Shown: positions 16,143 through 25,825, counted from the stretch's first letter. The stretch is DNA of 64,000 nt from Streptosporangium sp. NBC_01756 (GCF_035917975.1 NZ_CP109130.1:2728001-2792000); one strand, 5' to 3'. The notes: a model not told the origin generated them from the sequence alone. Translations and numbers: made by a program.

Positions 16143-16357
16143 CAGCGGCCGCAAGAGAGCGGCATCGGCGGCCGATCAACGCGGCCCGGACCTGCTCCGC
16201 GAAGGCGCCCACCGACCCCGGCACCGTCGCCGGACCGCAGCTCAGCGGCCGGTGGAACATGGCCCGGACCTCCTCTCGAAGGCCGCGCACCCGACCCCGG
16301 CGCCGCCTCCGAACCGAATCTCCCTCGAAGGCCGCACACTGACCTCCGGGCCGGAGC
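16143..16357. repeat. Degenerate tandem copies of the echA 3' end
   Basis: The block beginning at the echA stop (16358, reading up into the gene) recurs in decayed form at 16242-16305 and again at about 16171-16233. On the minus strand the copies translate as GVGCAAFERRSGPCSTGR and SVGAFAEQVRAALIGR, compared with GIGMRAFAEKAQATFTGR in the real gene; the first copy even keeps a stop codon at 16242. A further partial echo spans 16322-16357. The interval holds no gene. Confidence 0.75.
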
Positions 16358-17131
16358 TCAGCGGCCGGTGAACGTGGCCTGAGCCTTCTCCGCGAAGGCG
16401 CGCATGCCGATCCCGGCGTCGTCGGTGGCGAACAGGGCCGCGAACTGGAGCCGCTCGATCTCCAGGCCGGTGGCCAGGTCCACCTCGAGGCCGCGGTCGA
16501 CGGCCTGCTTGGCGGCGCGCAGGGCCAGCGCGGGACCGCCGACGAACCTGGCGGCGTAGGAGAGCGCCTCGTCGTAGACGTCGGCGTCGGGGACGACCCT
16601 GTCGACCAGCCCGATCTCCAGCGCCTCCGCGGCGGGGACGTGGCGGCCGGTGAAGATGAGGTCCTTGGCCCTGGCCGGGCCGACCAGCCGGGGCAGCCGC
16701 TGGGTGCCGCCCGCGCCGGGGATGATGCCGAGCAGGATCTCCGGCTGGCCGAACTTGGCCGACTCGCCGGCGATCCGGATGTCGGCGCAGAGCGCGAGCT
16801 CGCAGCCGCCGCCCAGGGCGTAACCGGTCACAGCGGCGATGACCGGCTTGCCGATCTGCGCGACAGCGGTGAAACAGTCCTGCAACGCCCCGGAGTGCAC
16901 CGACATGTCGGCATAGGACATGCCGGCCATCTCCTTGATGTCGGCCCCCGCCGCGAAGACCCGCTCCCCGCCGTAGACGACCACGGCGTGGACGCCGGTG
17001 TCGGCGTCCACCTGCCGGGCGCACTCCGCGATCTCCTCCTGCACCTGACGGTTGAGCGCGTTCATCTTGGGCCGGTCCAGCCTGATCGTCGCGATCCCCT
17101 TGGCCGTCTCCACCCGCACGAACTCGCCCAT
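16358..17131 (-). CDS. Enoyl-CoA hydratase/isomerase
   Basis: The 257-residue crotonase-fold protein keeps the oxyanion-hole segment FAAGADIKEM, and both catalytic glutamates of classical hydratases, Glu111 (GGGCE) and Glu131 (GQPE), twenty residues apart as in rat mitochondrial enoyl-CoA hydratase; GIIPGAGGTQRLPR follows. It should hydrate 2-enoyl-CoA in fatty-acid oxidation. The ATG at 17131 has GGAGG seven bases upstream. Degenerate copies of its own 3' end lie just beyond the stop. Confidence 0.93.
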   Translation of the reverse strand: MGEFVRVETAKGIATIRLDRPKMNALNRQVQEEIAECARQVDADTGVHAVVVYGGERVFAAGADIKEMAGMSYADMSVHSGALQDCFTAVAQIGKPVIAAVTGYALGGGCELALCADIRIAGESAKFGQPEILLGIIPGAGGTQRLPRLVGPARAKDLIFTGRHVPAAEALEIGLVDRVVPDADVYDEALSYAARFVGGPALALRAAKQAVDRGLEVDLATGLEIERLQFAALFATDDAGIGMRAFAEKAQATFTGR

Positions 17132-17178
17132 GACCGTCCCTCCGCCGAAAATGCCGTCCCCCCAACATAGGGCGCGCG

Positions 17179-18288
17179 TCAGTTGACGGGCAGTGCCAGA
17201 TCCCTGGTTTCCCCGGGAGGCTCGACAAGCCCTCCGGTCAGCCGACAGTAGATCCTCTCGTACTTCTCGCTCATCGCGTCGATGCCGAACCGGCGGGCGA
17301 CGTGGGACCGGCACGCATGCGGGTCGATCATGTCCGCCCCCTCGATGGCCTCGGGGAGCTCGTCGGCACGGGCGCGGACGAAACCGGTGATCCCGTCCAC
17401 GACCACCTCGGGCACGGCTCCCCGGCCGAGCGCGACCACGGGCGTCCCGCAGGCCATGGCCTCGATCATCACCATGCCGAACGGCTCCTCCCACAGGATC
17501 GGGAAGACCAGGCAGCGGGCCGCCGCCAGCAGCTCGCGCTTGCGGTCGGCGTCAGCCTCGCCGACGTACTCGGCGTCGGCGCCGAGCCGGGGCCGGACGT
17601 ACTTCTCGAAGTAGTCGTGCTCCACCTGCTCGGTGAGCTTCCCGGCGAGCAGGATCCGCCGCCCGGCCGTCCGGGCGGCGTCGATGGCCAGGTGGGCGCC
17701 CTTGTCCTCGTTGAACCGGCCCAGCCACAGGACCCAGTCGTCCTTGTGCTCCCGGAAGGGGAAGGACTGGATCTCGACGGCGTTGTGGACGACTCCGGCC
17801 CAGTTCAGCTTCGGGGCGAGCCGCCGCTGCGCCGTGGAGATGGCGACCATCGACACGGTTTCGGAGAGGACCCGGTAGTACGCGCCGAGCTCGCCGTCCA
17901 CCTCGCCGTGGCAGGTCACCAGGGTGGGCACGCGCCGGGTGGCCGCGGTCAGCGGTCCGGCCAGCGAGTGGTCGTGCACGATGTCGGCGTCGAGGTCGGC
18001 GATGATGTCCTGCGCCATGGCCGCGTGCAGCACCTCGGGCATCGCCTCGCCGATGCGCCCGGAGGGCGCCGGATCGTAGGTGCACAGGAAGCGCGCGGGT
18101 GTCCCCGGCTTGCCCGCCCCGATCAGGGTGATGTCGTGCCCGCGCCGCGAGAGCCCGGCGACGAGTCCGGCCAGCATCGACTCGATGCCGCCATAGCCCA
18201 GGGGTGGCACGTCGTACCAGGGCGGCGCGATCATCACGATGCGCATCCCGCCGCCGCGCCACCCCTGAAGTTCTGTTGTGGAGATCAT
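17179..18288 (-). CDS. GT4-family glycosyltransferase
   Basis: The 369-residue GT-B protein has an N-terminal acceptor domain (MRIVMIAPPWYDVPPLGYGGIE) and the donor domain with WLGRFNEDKGAHLAIDAA, then FPILWEEPFGMVMIEAMACGTPVVAL, the E-x7-E motif of GT4 retaining transferases. It probably transfers a sugar from a nucleotide donor in the cytoplasm; substrate unknown. I start at the ATG at 18288, with AGCGAGG five bases upstream, although the conserved strand starts at an internal ATG 14 codons later. It follows the debranching-like gene with a 44-base gap. Confidence 0.88.
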   Translation of the reverse strand: MISTTELQGWRGGGMRIVMIAPPWYDVPPLGYGGIESMLAGLVAGLSRRGHDITLIGAGKPGTPARFLCTYDPAPSGRIGEAMPEVLHAAMAQDIIADLDADIVHDHSLAGPLTAATRRVPTLVTCHGEVDGELGAYYRVLSETVSMVAISTAQRRLAPKLNWAGVVHNAVEIQSFPFREHKDDWVLWLGRFNEDKGAHLAIDAARTAGRRILLAGKLTEQVEHDYFEKYVRPRLGADAEYVGEADADRKRELLAAARCLVFPILWEEPFGMVMIEAMACGTPVVALGRGAVPEVVVDGITGFVRARADELPEAIEGADMIDPHACRSHVARRFGIDAMSEKYERIYCRLTGGLVEPPGETRDLALPVN

Positions 18289-18332
18289 GCCCACCTCGCT
18301 TCCGGGCCCCTCGGCCCTCGGGAACCTCTGGA

Positions 18333-20468
18333 TTAACCGATCAGGGTGTCGGGGGAGGTCCGGCAGTGAGCCGACATGGGTGGGCGCGGCTCGTTGCGCA
18401 GGGTCATGCCCTTGGGCAGCCCGGTGACGGACACCTTGCCGCCCTTGACGTCGATCGTGATCCGGGAGTCGGCGAAGGGGAGCGCGGTGATCCGTATGTC
18501 GTCCAGGCCGGTGGGGTCCAGCCAGACCTGGCCGTAGGGGACCCACGGGTCGAACCGGAGCAGGTTGCGGACCAGGTGGATGGGGGTCGCGGCGGCCCAG
18601 GCCTGCGGGGAGCAGGAGGTGGGATACGGCACCGGCATGGGGAACTGCGCCCGGTTGAACCCGCAGAACAGCTCCGGCAACCGCATGCCGAAGGCCTCGG
18701 CCGCGTCCAGCATGCCGTAGGCGATCCGCTGCGCCTCCTCGACGAAGCCGTAGCGCATCAGGCCGGCGACGGCGATGGAGTTGTCGTGCGGCCAGACCGA
18801 GCCGTTGTGGTAGCTCATCGGGTTGTAGGCGCCCATGCCGGCGGCCAGGGTGCGCACGCCGTAACCGGTGAACATCTCCGGAGACAGCAGGTGCCCGGCG
18901 ACGGAGGCCGCCCGGTCCTTCTCGATGATGCCGGTCCACAGGCAGTGCCCCATGTTGGAGGCCAGGCTGTCGATGGGGCGGCCTCCGCCGTCGAGCCCGA
19001 TGGCGTAGTAACCCCGGTCCGGCAGCCAGAACCTCTCGTTGAACGCCTCCCGGATCCTGGTCGCGCGGCCGATCCAGTGGTCCTCCCGGTCCTGGTCGCC
19101 GGCCTCGTGCGCGAAGTGGGCACGCGCGTTGTAGGCGGCGTAGACGTAGCCCTGGACCTCGGCCAGGGCGATGGGCGGGCGGGCCAGGGTGCCGTCGGCG
19201 AAGTTGACGCCGTCGAAGGAGTCCTTCCAGCCCTGGTTGACCAGGCCGTGGTCGGTCCTGCGGCGGTAGAAGAGGAAGGGGTCCGCGGATCTGGTGATCC
19301 AGTCGAGGGCGTCGTCGGCGTGCGGCAGGAGCTCCTCGACCTCCTTGCCGTGCAGGCCCCACCGCCGCAGCTCGCCCAGGAGCATCACGAACAGCGGGCT
19401 GGAGTCGACCGAACCGTAGTAGGCGAGGCCCCCGTGCGGTGAGACGCCGGCCTGCACCCCGAAGCGGAGCTCGTGCAGGATCTTGCCCGGCTCCTCCTCG
19501 GTGAGCGGGTCGTCGACCCTGCCCTGCAGCCGGGCCAGGCGCCGCAGGGTGCCGATCGCCAGCGACTGGTCCAGCGGCAGCGCCATCCAGGACGCCAGCA
19601 GCGAGTCGCGGCCGAACAGGGTCATGAACCACGGCGCCCCCGCGGCGATGCTGGGCGGTTCGTCGGGCTGGTCGGGATCGAACAGCCGCAGCGCCCCGAG
19701 GTCCTCCCTGGAGCGGTGCAGGATCTGGGCCAACGCACGGTTGGAGGTGCTGACGGCCGGGCTGTGCCGCCGCCAGTCGGCGCGGCGCCGGACGGGCTCG
19801 GCGTGCTCCAGCGGATGGCGGGTGGAGAACCAGCCTGGCGTCTCCTCCCCCTCCAGGATCGGGTTGACCTGCAGGGTGACGGTCCAGTCGGCTCGGGCGG
19901 GAACGACGATCCGGAAGATGAGCATGCCGGGGACGGCGAACGGGGCGGGGTCGGCCAGTACCCGGGTGCCGCGTGACCGGAGGGCGGAGAAGATCATGAA
20001 TCCTGACCGGTCGGGCGTCACCTCCACATCGGCCACATAGTGGACCCGGCCGCTCTTCACCTCGAACAGGTCGGCCATGTCGGAGCCGACGTACATGTCG
20101 AGCACGCATCCGGCCGGTTCGTCGGACAGGTTGCGCAGGGTCAGATCCTCCCGGAGGCCCGCGCCCACGTAGCGGTCCCTGATCACCAGCAGGGTGCTCT
20201 CCACCCGCCCCGGCCGGGGAGCGGCCCGGCCGACGAACGTCGCGTGGTACGGCTCACCTGCGATCACGGTGAGCGGCTCGACCGGCGCCTCGTCAACCCG
20301 GAGCTCCCAGCGCGACACCAACCGGGTGTCGGCGTGGAAGATCCCCTGTGCTCCGCCCTGCACGATGTCGCCGTTGCCGGCGCACACGCAGAAGGACCCG
20401 TTCTCGACCAGGGTCACCGTGGTGTCGCCCAGGGTGCCGGGCTGACCTTCGAAAGTCCACCCGTCCAA
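18333..20468 (-). CDS. Glycogen-debranching-like glucosidase (amylo-alpha-1,6-glucosidase family)
   Basis: The 711-residue product has an N-terminal glycogen-debranching beta-domain (VENGSFCVCAGNGDIVQGGAQGIFHADTRLVSRWEL) and a C-terminal (alpha/alpha)6-barrel with APWFMTLFGRDSLLASWMAL, NQGWKDSFDGVNFADG, SVDSSPLFV and SYHNGSVWPHDN, the substrate-site motifs of this family. Such proteins hydrolyse branch or terminal glucosyl links in alpha-glucans. Its position next to a glycosyltransferase and near glgP/glgE suggests a role in glucan turnover or decoration. No signal peptide is apparent, so it is likely cytoplasmic. Confidence 0.88.
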   Translation of the reverse strand: MDGWTFEGQPGTLGDTTVTLVENGSFCVCAGNGDIVQGGAQGIFHADTRLVSRWELRVDEAPVEPLTVIAGEPYHATFVGRAAPRPGRVESTLLVIRDRYVGAGLREDLTLRNLSDEPAGCVLDMYVGSDMADLFEVKSGRVHYVADVEVTPDRSGFMIFSALRSRGTRVLADPAPFAVPGMLIFRIVVPARADWTVTLQVNPILEGEETPGWFSTRHPLEHAEPVRRRADWRRHSPAVSTSNRALAQILHRSREDLGALRLFDPDQPDEPPSIAAGAPWFMTLFGRDSLLASWMALPLDQSLAIGTLRRLARLQGRVDDPLTEEEPGKILHELRFGVQAGVSPHGGLAYYGSVDSSPLFVMLLGELRRWGLHGKEVEELLPHADDALDWITRSADPFLFYRRRTDHGLVNQGWKDSFDGVNFADGTLARPPIALAEVQGYVYAAYNARAHFAHEAGDQDREDHWIGRATRIREAFNERFWLPDRGYYAIGLDGGGRPIDSLASNMGHCLWTGIIEKDRAASVAGHLLSPEMFTGYGVRTLAAGMGAYNPMSYHNGSVWPHDNSIAVAGLMRYGFVEEAQRIAYGMLDAAEAFGMRLPELFCGFNRAQFPMPVPYPTSCSPQAWAAATPIHLVRNLLRFDPWVPYGQVWLDPTGLDDIRITALPFADSRITIDVKGGKVSVTGLPKGMTLRNEPRPPMSAHCRTSPDTLIG

Positions 20469-20635
20469 TGGCTTCTCCCGGTGTGAGTGGATGCCCCTGG
20501 AGAACTTCCCCCCTCACACGGAAGAGGAACGGCACATCAGCCGCCCACCGCAACGTTTTGCCTGATCAGAACGGTTATCACGCCTTCTCCCACCAAGAAG
20601 GACACGTGTGAGCCAGACTCTCCTCAGTCCGAAGG

Positions 20636-20972
20636 TCACCCGGCCGTGAGCGGATTGAACCAGTCCAGCTTCGGGAAACGGGCGAAGTCGGAGTCGGCAG
20701 AACAGACACCAACGCCATGCTCGATCGCAAGTGCGGCGAGATGAGCATCCGTGACCAGGTCATCGAGCAGGTCGAGGGCCTCTGCCACATTCGACACATC
20801 CACCCGCAGCCCTATCGCCCGTGTCCGCTGCTGGAAGGGGCGGCGTTCAGGGCGGGCACGCATGCCCGCGGGCGAGCTCGTTGAGCGCTTCGCTGAGGCC
20901 GATATGCCTTTCATGCCTCAGCCGCTCGACTGCGGCGATCACATCCTCGTCAAGGCGCACAGTCGTCCTCAT
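20636..20972 (-). pseudogene. Fused, frameshifted VapB-VapC toxin-antitoxin remnant
   Basis: From the ATG at 20972 the frame gives a ribbon-helix-helix antitoxin head (MRTTVRLDEDVIAAVERL ... LSEALNELARG) and stops at 20847. The antitoxin continues in another frame (ARPERRPFQQRTRAIGLRVD, NVAEALDLLD), consistent with loss of two bases in a CG-rich run near 20860. That frame then runs directly into the C-terminal third of a VapC PIN nuclease (DAHLAALAIEHGVGVCSADSDFARFP) and stops at 20636. The VapC N-terminus with its first acidic residues is missing. Both genes are therefore inactive; the interval is a collapsed vapBC operon. Confidence 0.75.
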
Positions 20973-21255
20973 TCCTTCAGCGTGACATCAGGGATGCCTG
21001 CAATCAAGCATCAAGATGAGCCTCGACTCTACATCAAATGATTACCCTCCGTTTGCGATCGGATGCTGTCGGCAACCACCCCTCCTGGTAGGTCTGACGC
21101 TCACCGGGACGGGCCAGGGGCGGCTCAACCTCGTCGACCCCGGATGGTGAAGGAATTCTTCGCTAACCGTCACAAATATGAAGAAACTTATTGACATCGC
21201 GATCTTAACTTCGCAGTCTGACTTGCACCGGATCCCCCAGCCGAGGAGCACCCCC
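20973..21255. other. Upstream region of the peptidoglycan hydrolase gene
   Basis: This stretch holds no gene. TTGACA at 21191-21196 is a -35-like element, but a matching -10 at the usual distance is weak. Because ydaO-type riboswitches precede some actinobacterial wall-hydrolase genes I looked for one here and did not find its conserved blocks. Confidence 0.3.
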
Positions 21256-23190
21256 ATGCAACGATCCACGCCGCTCCGGATGGCGGTCGCCGCCGTCATG
21301 GCCGTCGGCGGCCTCGCCCTCATCCAGCCGGCGTCGGCCCAGGCGGCCCCCGACGACCGGCAGACGGCCTTCACCCAGGCGGCCGAAACCTACGACGTGC
21401 CCGAGAGCGTCCTGCTCGGCGTGTCCTACCTGGAGTCCCGCTGGGACGCCAACGCGGGCCTGCCGAGCAACTCTGCCGGTTTCGGCCCCATGCACCTCAC
21501 CGACGCCGCCGCGCTCAACACGGCGCCCGCCGCCGACCACCACGGTCAGGGCGAGGAGGATCCCCGCGGCGACGACAGCCGCCCGCTCACGCTGCGCGAG
21601 CACCTGGCGGCGCCCGCCGCGATCCCCGCCTCCCTCCGGACGCTGGAGAAGGCCGCCGAACTCACCGGCGCGAGCCGCGAGGAGCTGCGCGCGGACCCGG
21701 CCGCCAACATCCGCGGCGGCGCCGCGCTGCTGGCCGACTACCAGAAGCAGCTCGGCGCGCCGCTCAGCGCCGACCCGGCCGAGTGGTACGGCGCGGTGGC
21801 CCGCTACTCGGGCGCCGACGAGGCCGACGCGGCGAAGTTCTTCGCCGACGAGGTGTACGCCACGATCGAGTCCGGCGCCGAGCGGGTCACCGACGACGGG
21901 CAGAAAGTCGGCCTGAAGGCGGTGCCCGGCCTGAAGAAGATCGAGAAGTGGCTGGAGAGGCTCGGGCTGCACCCGGCCCGCCGCGACGGCGTCGAGTGCC
22001 CGCCCACGATCTCGTGCGAGTGGGTCCCGGCGCCCTACCAGGCCCTGCCGAACGACGACTACGGCAACCACGACCTGGCCGACCGGCCGCGGAGCCAGAA
22101 GGTCGAATACATCGTCATCCACGACATGGAGGGCTACTTCGACCCCTCCGTGCGGCTGGTCCAGGACCCCACCTACGTGAGCTGGCACTACTCGCTGCGG
22201 TCCAACGACGGCCACATCGCCCAGCACGTAAAGACCAAGGACGTCGCCTGGCACGCGGGCAACTGGTACATCAACTCCAAGTCCATCGGCCTTGAGCACG
22301 AGGGCTTCCTCGGCGAGGGCGCCGCCTGGTACACCGAGGCGATGTACCGCACCTCGGCCAGGCTGGTGCGTTACCTGGCCCTGCGGCACGGCGTCCCGCT
22401 GGACCGCGCGCACATCATCGGCCACGACAACGTGCCGGGCACCATTCCGAGCACCGTGCGGGGCATGCACGAGGACCCGGGCCCCTTCTGGGACTGGGCG
22501 CACTACTTCGAGCTGCTCGGCAGGCCGCTGCACGGCTCCGGCGGGCCCAAGGCGGAGTCGGTGATGATCCTGCCCGACTTCGACAAGAACCAGCCGTACT
22601 ACTACGGCTGCGACCGCAAGAACCCGTCGGCCGACTGCGTGCCGCAGGGCTCGTCGTCGGTCTGGCTGCGCACCGAGCCGCGAGAGGACGCCCCGCTGGT
22701 CAAGGACATCGGCAAGCACCCGACCGGCGACTCGCTCTACAGCGTCTTCGACCACAGCGCCCGCGCCAACACCGGCCAGCGCTACACCCTGGCCGACCGG
22801 CAGGGCGACTGGACGGCGATCTGGTATCTCGGCCAGAAGGCCTGGTTCCACAACCCGGCCGCCCAGCCCACCGCGGTCCCCTCGCGCGGCCTGGTGGTGA
22901 CGCCCAAGCCCGGTCTCGCGAGCATCCCGGTGTACGGCAGGGCGTACCCGGAGGCGGAGGCCTACCCGGCGGGCGTGCCGTACCAGGCGGTCACCCCGCT
23001 GCAGTACACGTTCGCCGCGGGCCAGCGCTACACCCTCGGCCTCGCCGCCCAGAGTGAGTACTACCGGGCGGTGACCTTCGACGCGTCCCAGCACCTGGTG
23101 GTCCGCGGCAAGCTGAAGTACTACCAGATCCAGTTCGGCCACCGGGTGATGTTCGTCAACGCCGACGACGTCGTGGTGTCCGTCGCCTGA
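21256..23190 (+). CDS. Secreted peptidoglycan hydrolase: lysozyme-like domain plus N-acetylmuramoyl-L-alanine amidase
   Basis: The 644-residue product opens with a signal peptide (residues 1 to about 30, ending ASAQAA). Residues about 40-230 resemble a transglycosylase-like domain (VPESVLLGVSYLESRWDANAG, FGPMHLTD). An amidase_2/PGRP domain follows at about 280-420, with VEYIVIHDMEGYF, DVAWHAGNWYINSKSIGLEHEG and IIGHDNVPG supplying the zinc-ligand histidines. The C-terminus has SH3-like wall-binding repeats (SSVWLRTEPREDAPLV ... DWTAIWYLGQKAWF). It should cleave peptidoglycan outside the cell. The ATG at 21256 has GGAG eight bases upstream. Confidence 0.88.
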   Translation: MQRSTPLRMAVAAVMAVGGLALIQPASAQAAPDDRQTAFTQAAETYDVPESVLLGVSYLESRWDANAGLPSNSAGFGPMHLTDAAALNTAPAADHHGQGEEDPRGDDSRPLTLREHLAAPAAIPASLRTLEKAAELTGASREELRADPAANIRGGAALLADYQKQLGAPLSADPAEWYGAVARYSGADEADAAKFFADEVYATIESGAERVTDDGQKVGLKAVPGLKKIEKWLERLGLHPARRDGVECPPTISCEWVPAPYQALPNDDYGNHDLADRPRSQKVEYIVIHDMEGYFDPSVRLVQDPTYVSWHYSLRSNDGHIAQHVKTKDVAWHAGNWYINSKSIGLEHEGFLGEGAAWYTEAMYRTSARLVRYLALRHGVPLDRAHIIGHDNVPGTIPSTVRGMHEDPGPFWDWAHYFELLGRPLHGSGGPKAESVMILPDFDKNQPYYYGCDRKNPSADCVPQGSSSVWLRTEPREDAPLVKDIGKHPTGDSLYSVFDHSARANTGQRYTLADRQGDWTAIWYLGQKAWFHNPAAQPTAVPSRGLVVTPKPGLASIPVYGRAYPEAEAYPAGVPYQAVTPLQYTFAAGQRYTLGLAAQSEYYRAVTFDASQHLVVRGKLKYYQIQFGHRVMFVNADDVVVSVA

Positions 23191-23205
23191 TCCCGGAACG
23201 GCCAC

Positions 23206-23235
23206 GGCCGGACGGGGTTTCTCACCCGTCCGGCC
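23206..23235. terminator. Bidirectional terminator
   Basis: GGCCGGACGGG and CCCGTCCGGCC form an eleven-base-pair stem with an eight-base loop, midway between the converging hydrolase gene and glgP. Confidence 0.75.
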
Positions 23236-23242
23236 GCCCGCC

Positions 23243-25825
23243 TCAGCGCAGGGTTCCGTTGGTCATTCCCGCGGGTTCCTCCGGCACGGCGATCAGGCCG
23301 AGCTCGGAGGGCGCCGCCATCAGGGGATGGCTGGGGACGACCCGGACGGTGTAGCCGAAGGCTCCGGTGCGGTCCAGCGGGATGGTGCCGCCGAAGACGG
23401 CCTTGCCGTCGTCGCCGACCGTCTCCAGGGCGAGGTCCGCGTACGCCGGGCCGACCAGCTCGTCATGCAGTCCGACCAGGCCGTAGGCGGCCTGGACCCG
23501 GATGTCGCCGGGTTCCAGCTCGCCCAGGGCGATGGTGGCCCGCAGCTCCAGCGCCGCCCCCACCTCGGGGGTGTCCGCCAGGTTGGAGGCCTCGACGTGT
23601 TCGACCCGGATCCCCGGCCACGCCTGGGAGACCTTCAGCCGCCACGCGGCGAAGGCCTTGGCCGGCTCGTACCCGTCCGCCAGCAGAGCCCGCGCGGACT
23701 CGGCCGCCGGGGTGTAGAGGCCGACCACGTAGTCGCGGAGCATCCGGCCGGCCAGCACCTTGGGACCGAGGGAGGTCAGGGTGTGCCGGACCATCTCCAG
23801 CCAGCGCAGCGGCAGGCCGTCGGAGGCGCGGTCGTAGAACCGGTCGGCCACCTCGTGGTCGATCAGGTCGTAGAGCGCGCCGGCCTCCAGCTCGTCACGG
23901 CGGTCGGGGTCGATGACGCCGTCGGCGGTGGGGATGGCCCAGCCGTTGGTGCCGTCGTACCACTCGTCCCACCAGCCGTCGCGGATCGACAGGTTGAGCC
24001 CGCCGTTCAGCGCGGCCTTCATCCCGGACGTGCCGCACGCCTCCAGCGGGCGCAGCGGGTTGTTCATCCACACGTCGCAGCCCTGGACGAGCAGCTGGCC
24101 CAGGGCCATGTCGTAGTCGGGCAGGAAGACGATGCGGTGCCGGACCCCCTCGGAGTCGGCGAACTTCACGATCTGCTGGATGAGCTTCTTGCCGCCCTCG
24201 TCGGCCGGGTGCGCCTTGCCCGCGATCACGATCTGGACCGGCTTGTCCGGGTCGAGCAGCAGCTCGCGGAGCCGGTCGGGGTCGCACAGCATCAGGGTGA
24301 GCCGCTTGTAGGAGGGGACCCGGCGGGCGAATCCGATGGTCAGCACGTTCGGGTCGAGGGCGTCGTCGATCCAGCCGAGCTCGGCCTTGGAGGCGCCCCG
24401 GTCGAGCCAGGAACGGCGCAGCCGCTCGCGGGCCCCCTCGACCAGCCGGGCCCGCAGCCGCCCGCGGATCTCCCAGATGTCGGCGTCGGAGATCTTGTTG
24501 ACGCCCTCCCAGCCCTGGGCCCGCTCGACCAGCGTGGGCAGCTCGCGGCCGGCCAGCTCCATGATCTCGCGGCCGACCCAGGTGGGCGCGTGCACGCCGT
24601 TGGTGATCGAGCCGATCGGGATCTCGTCGAGGTCGAAGCCCGGCCACAGGCCCTGGAACATCTCCCGGCTGACCTCGCCGTGCAGCTCCGAGACGCCGTT
24701 GACCCGCTGGGCCAGCCGCATGCCCATGGCGGCCATGTTGAACTTGCCCGGCTCGTCCTCGGCGCCGAGTGCCAGGATGCGGTCCACCGGGACCGTCGGC
24801 CAGGCGTTGTCGCCGCCGAACTGGCGGGCGATCATGTCGCTCGGGAAGCGGTCGATGCCGGCGGGGACGGGGGTGTGGGTGGTGAAGACCGTCCCGGCAC
24901 GGACCGCCTCCAGGGCCTCGTCGAAGGAGAGCCTGCTCTCGGTGAGCTCGCGGATGCGCTCCAGCCCGAGGAAGCCCGCGTGGCCCTCGTTGGTGTGGAA
25001 CACCTCGGGCTCGGGGTGGCCGCTGACCCGGGAGTAGGCCCGGATGGCGCGGACGCCGCCGACGCCGAGCAGCAGCTCCTGCATCAGCCGGTGGTCGGTG
25101 CCGCCGCCGTACAGGCGGTCGGTGACGTCCCGGGCGGCGTTGTCGTTCTCGGCCACGTCGGAGTCGAGCAGCAGCAGCGGCACCCGGCCCACCTGGGCCA
25201 CCCAGACCTGGGCGTGCAGCGTGCGGTGCTCGGGCAGGGTGATGCCGACGCGCACCGGTGTGCCGTCCTCCTCCTTGAGGAGGGTCAGCGGCAGGCCGCC
25301 GGGGTCGAGGGACGGGTAGTGCTCCAGCTGCCAGCCCTCCGGCGAGAGGGACTGGGTGAAGTAGCCGTGGCGGTACAGCAGGCCGACGGCCAGGATCGGC
25401 ACGCCGAGGTCGCTGGCCGTCTTGAGATGGTCGCCGGCGAGGATGCCCAGGCCGCCGGAGTACTGCGGCAGGGCGGCGGCGATGCCGTACTCGGGCGAAA
25501 AGTAGGCGACGGCCCGTGGGGCGTCGGGAATCGTCTGATACCACCGCGGCGCGGTCATGTACTCACGGAGGTCGTCCGCCGCGTCGGCGACCCGCCGGAG
25601 GAACCGGCGGTCGGCGGCCAGCTCGCGCAGGCGCGCCGGGTCGACGGCGCCGAGCAGGGCGACCGGGTCGTGGCCTACACGCTCCCAGACGACCGGGTCG
25701 ACCTCGGCGAAGAGATCAAGCGTCTCGGGATGCCACGACCAACGAAGATTGTGGACAAGCTCGCCGAGGGAGGCCAGCTCCGGAGGAAGGACGGTGCGGA
25801 CGGTGAACCTGCGGATTGCTCTCAC
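23243..25825 (-). CDS. glgP: Alpha-glucan phosphorylase
   Basis: The 860-residue product is a GT35 phosphorylase of the bacterial alpha-glucan-phosphorylase subgroup. It starts with RTVLPPELASLGELVHNLRWSWHPETLDLF, has the glucan-binding segment YFSPEYGIAAALPQYSGGLGILAGDHLKTASDLG, and the pyridoxal-phosphate site EACGTSGMKAALNGG, with Lys603 as the expected Schiff-base lysine. It releases glucose-1-phosphate from the non-reducing ends of alpha-glucan, or in the GlgE pathway can act on its products. The start is the GTG at 25825. It diverges from glgE across 352 bases. Confidence 0.93.
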   Translation of the reverse strand: MRAIRRFTVRTVLPPELASLGELVHNLRWSWHPETLDLFAEVDPVVWERVGHDPVALLGAVDPARLRELAADRRFLRRVADAADDLREYMTAPRWYQTIPDAPRAVAYFSPEYGIAAALPQYSGGLGILAGDHLKTASDLGVPILAVGLLYRHGYFTQSLSPEGWQLEHYPSLDPGGLPLTLLKEEDGTPVRVGITLPEHRTLHAQVWVAQVGRVPLLLLDSDVAENDNAARDVTDRLYGGGTDHRLMQELLLGVGGVRAIRAYSRVSGHPEPEVFHTNEGHAGFLGLERIRELTESRLSFDEALEAVRAGTVFTTHTPVPAGIDRFPSDMIARQFGGDNAWPTVPVDRILALGAEDEPGKFNMAAMGMRLAQRVNGVSELHGEVSREMFQGLWPGFDLDEIPIGSITNGVHAPTWVGREIMELAGRELPTLVERAQGWEGVNKISDADIWEIRGRLRARLVEGARERLRRSWLDRGASKAELGWIDDALDPNVLTIGFARRVPSYKRLTLMLCDPDRLRELLLDPDKPVQIVIAGKAHPADEGGKKLIQQIVKFADSEGVRHRIVFLPDYDMALGQLLVQGCDVWMNNPLRPLEACGTSGMKAALNGGLNLSIRDGWWDEWYDGTNGWAIPTADGVIDPDRRDELEAGALYDLIDHEVADRFYDRASDGLPLRWLEMVRHTLTSLGPKVLAGRMLRDYVVGLYTPAAESARALLADGYEPAKAFAAWRLKVSQAWPGIRVEHVEASNLADTPEVGAALELRATIALGELEPGDIRVQAAYGLVGLHDELVGPAYADLALETVGDDGKAVFGGTIPLDRTGAFGYTVRVVPSHPLMAAPSELGLIAVPEEPAGMTNGTLR

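Noticed and set aside
21042..21255. Possible ydaO (c-di-AMP) riboswitch upstream of the wall hydrolase
   Set aside because: The conserved blocks of that riboswitch are not found; only a -35-like TTGACA is present.
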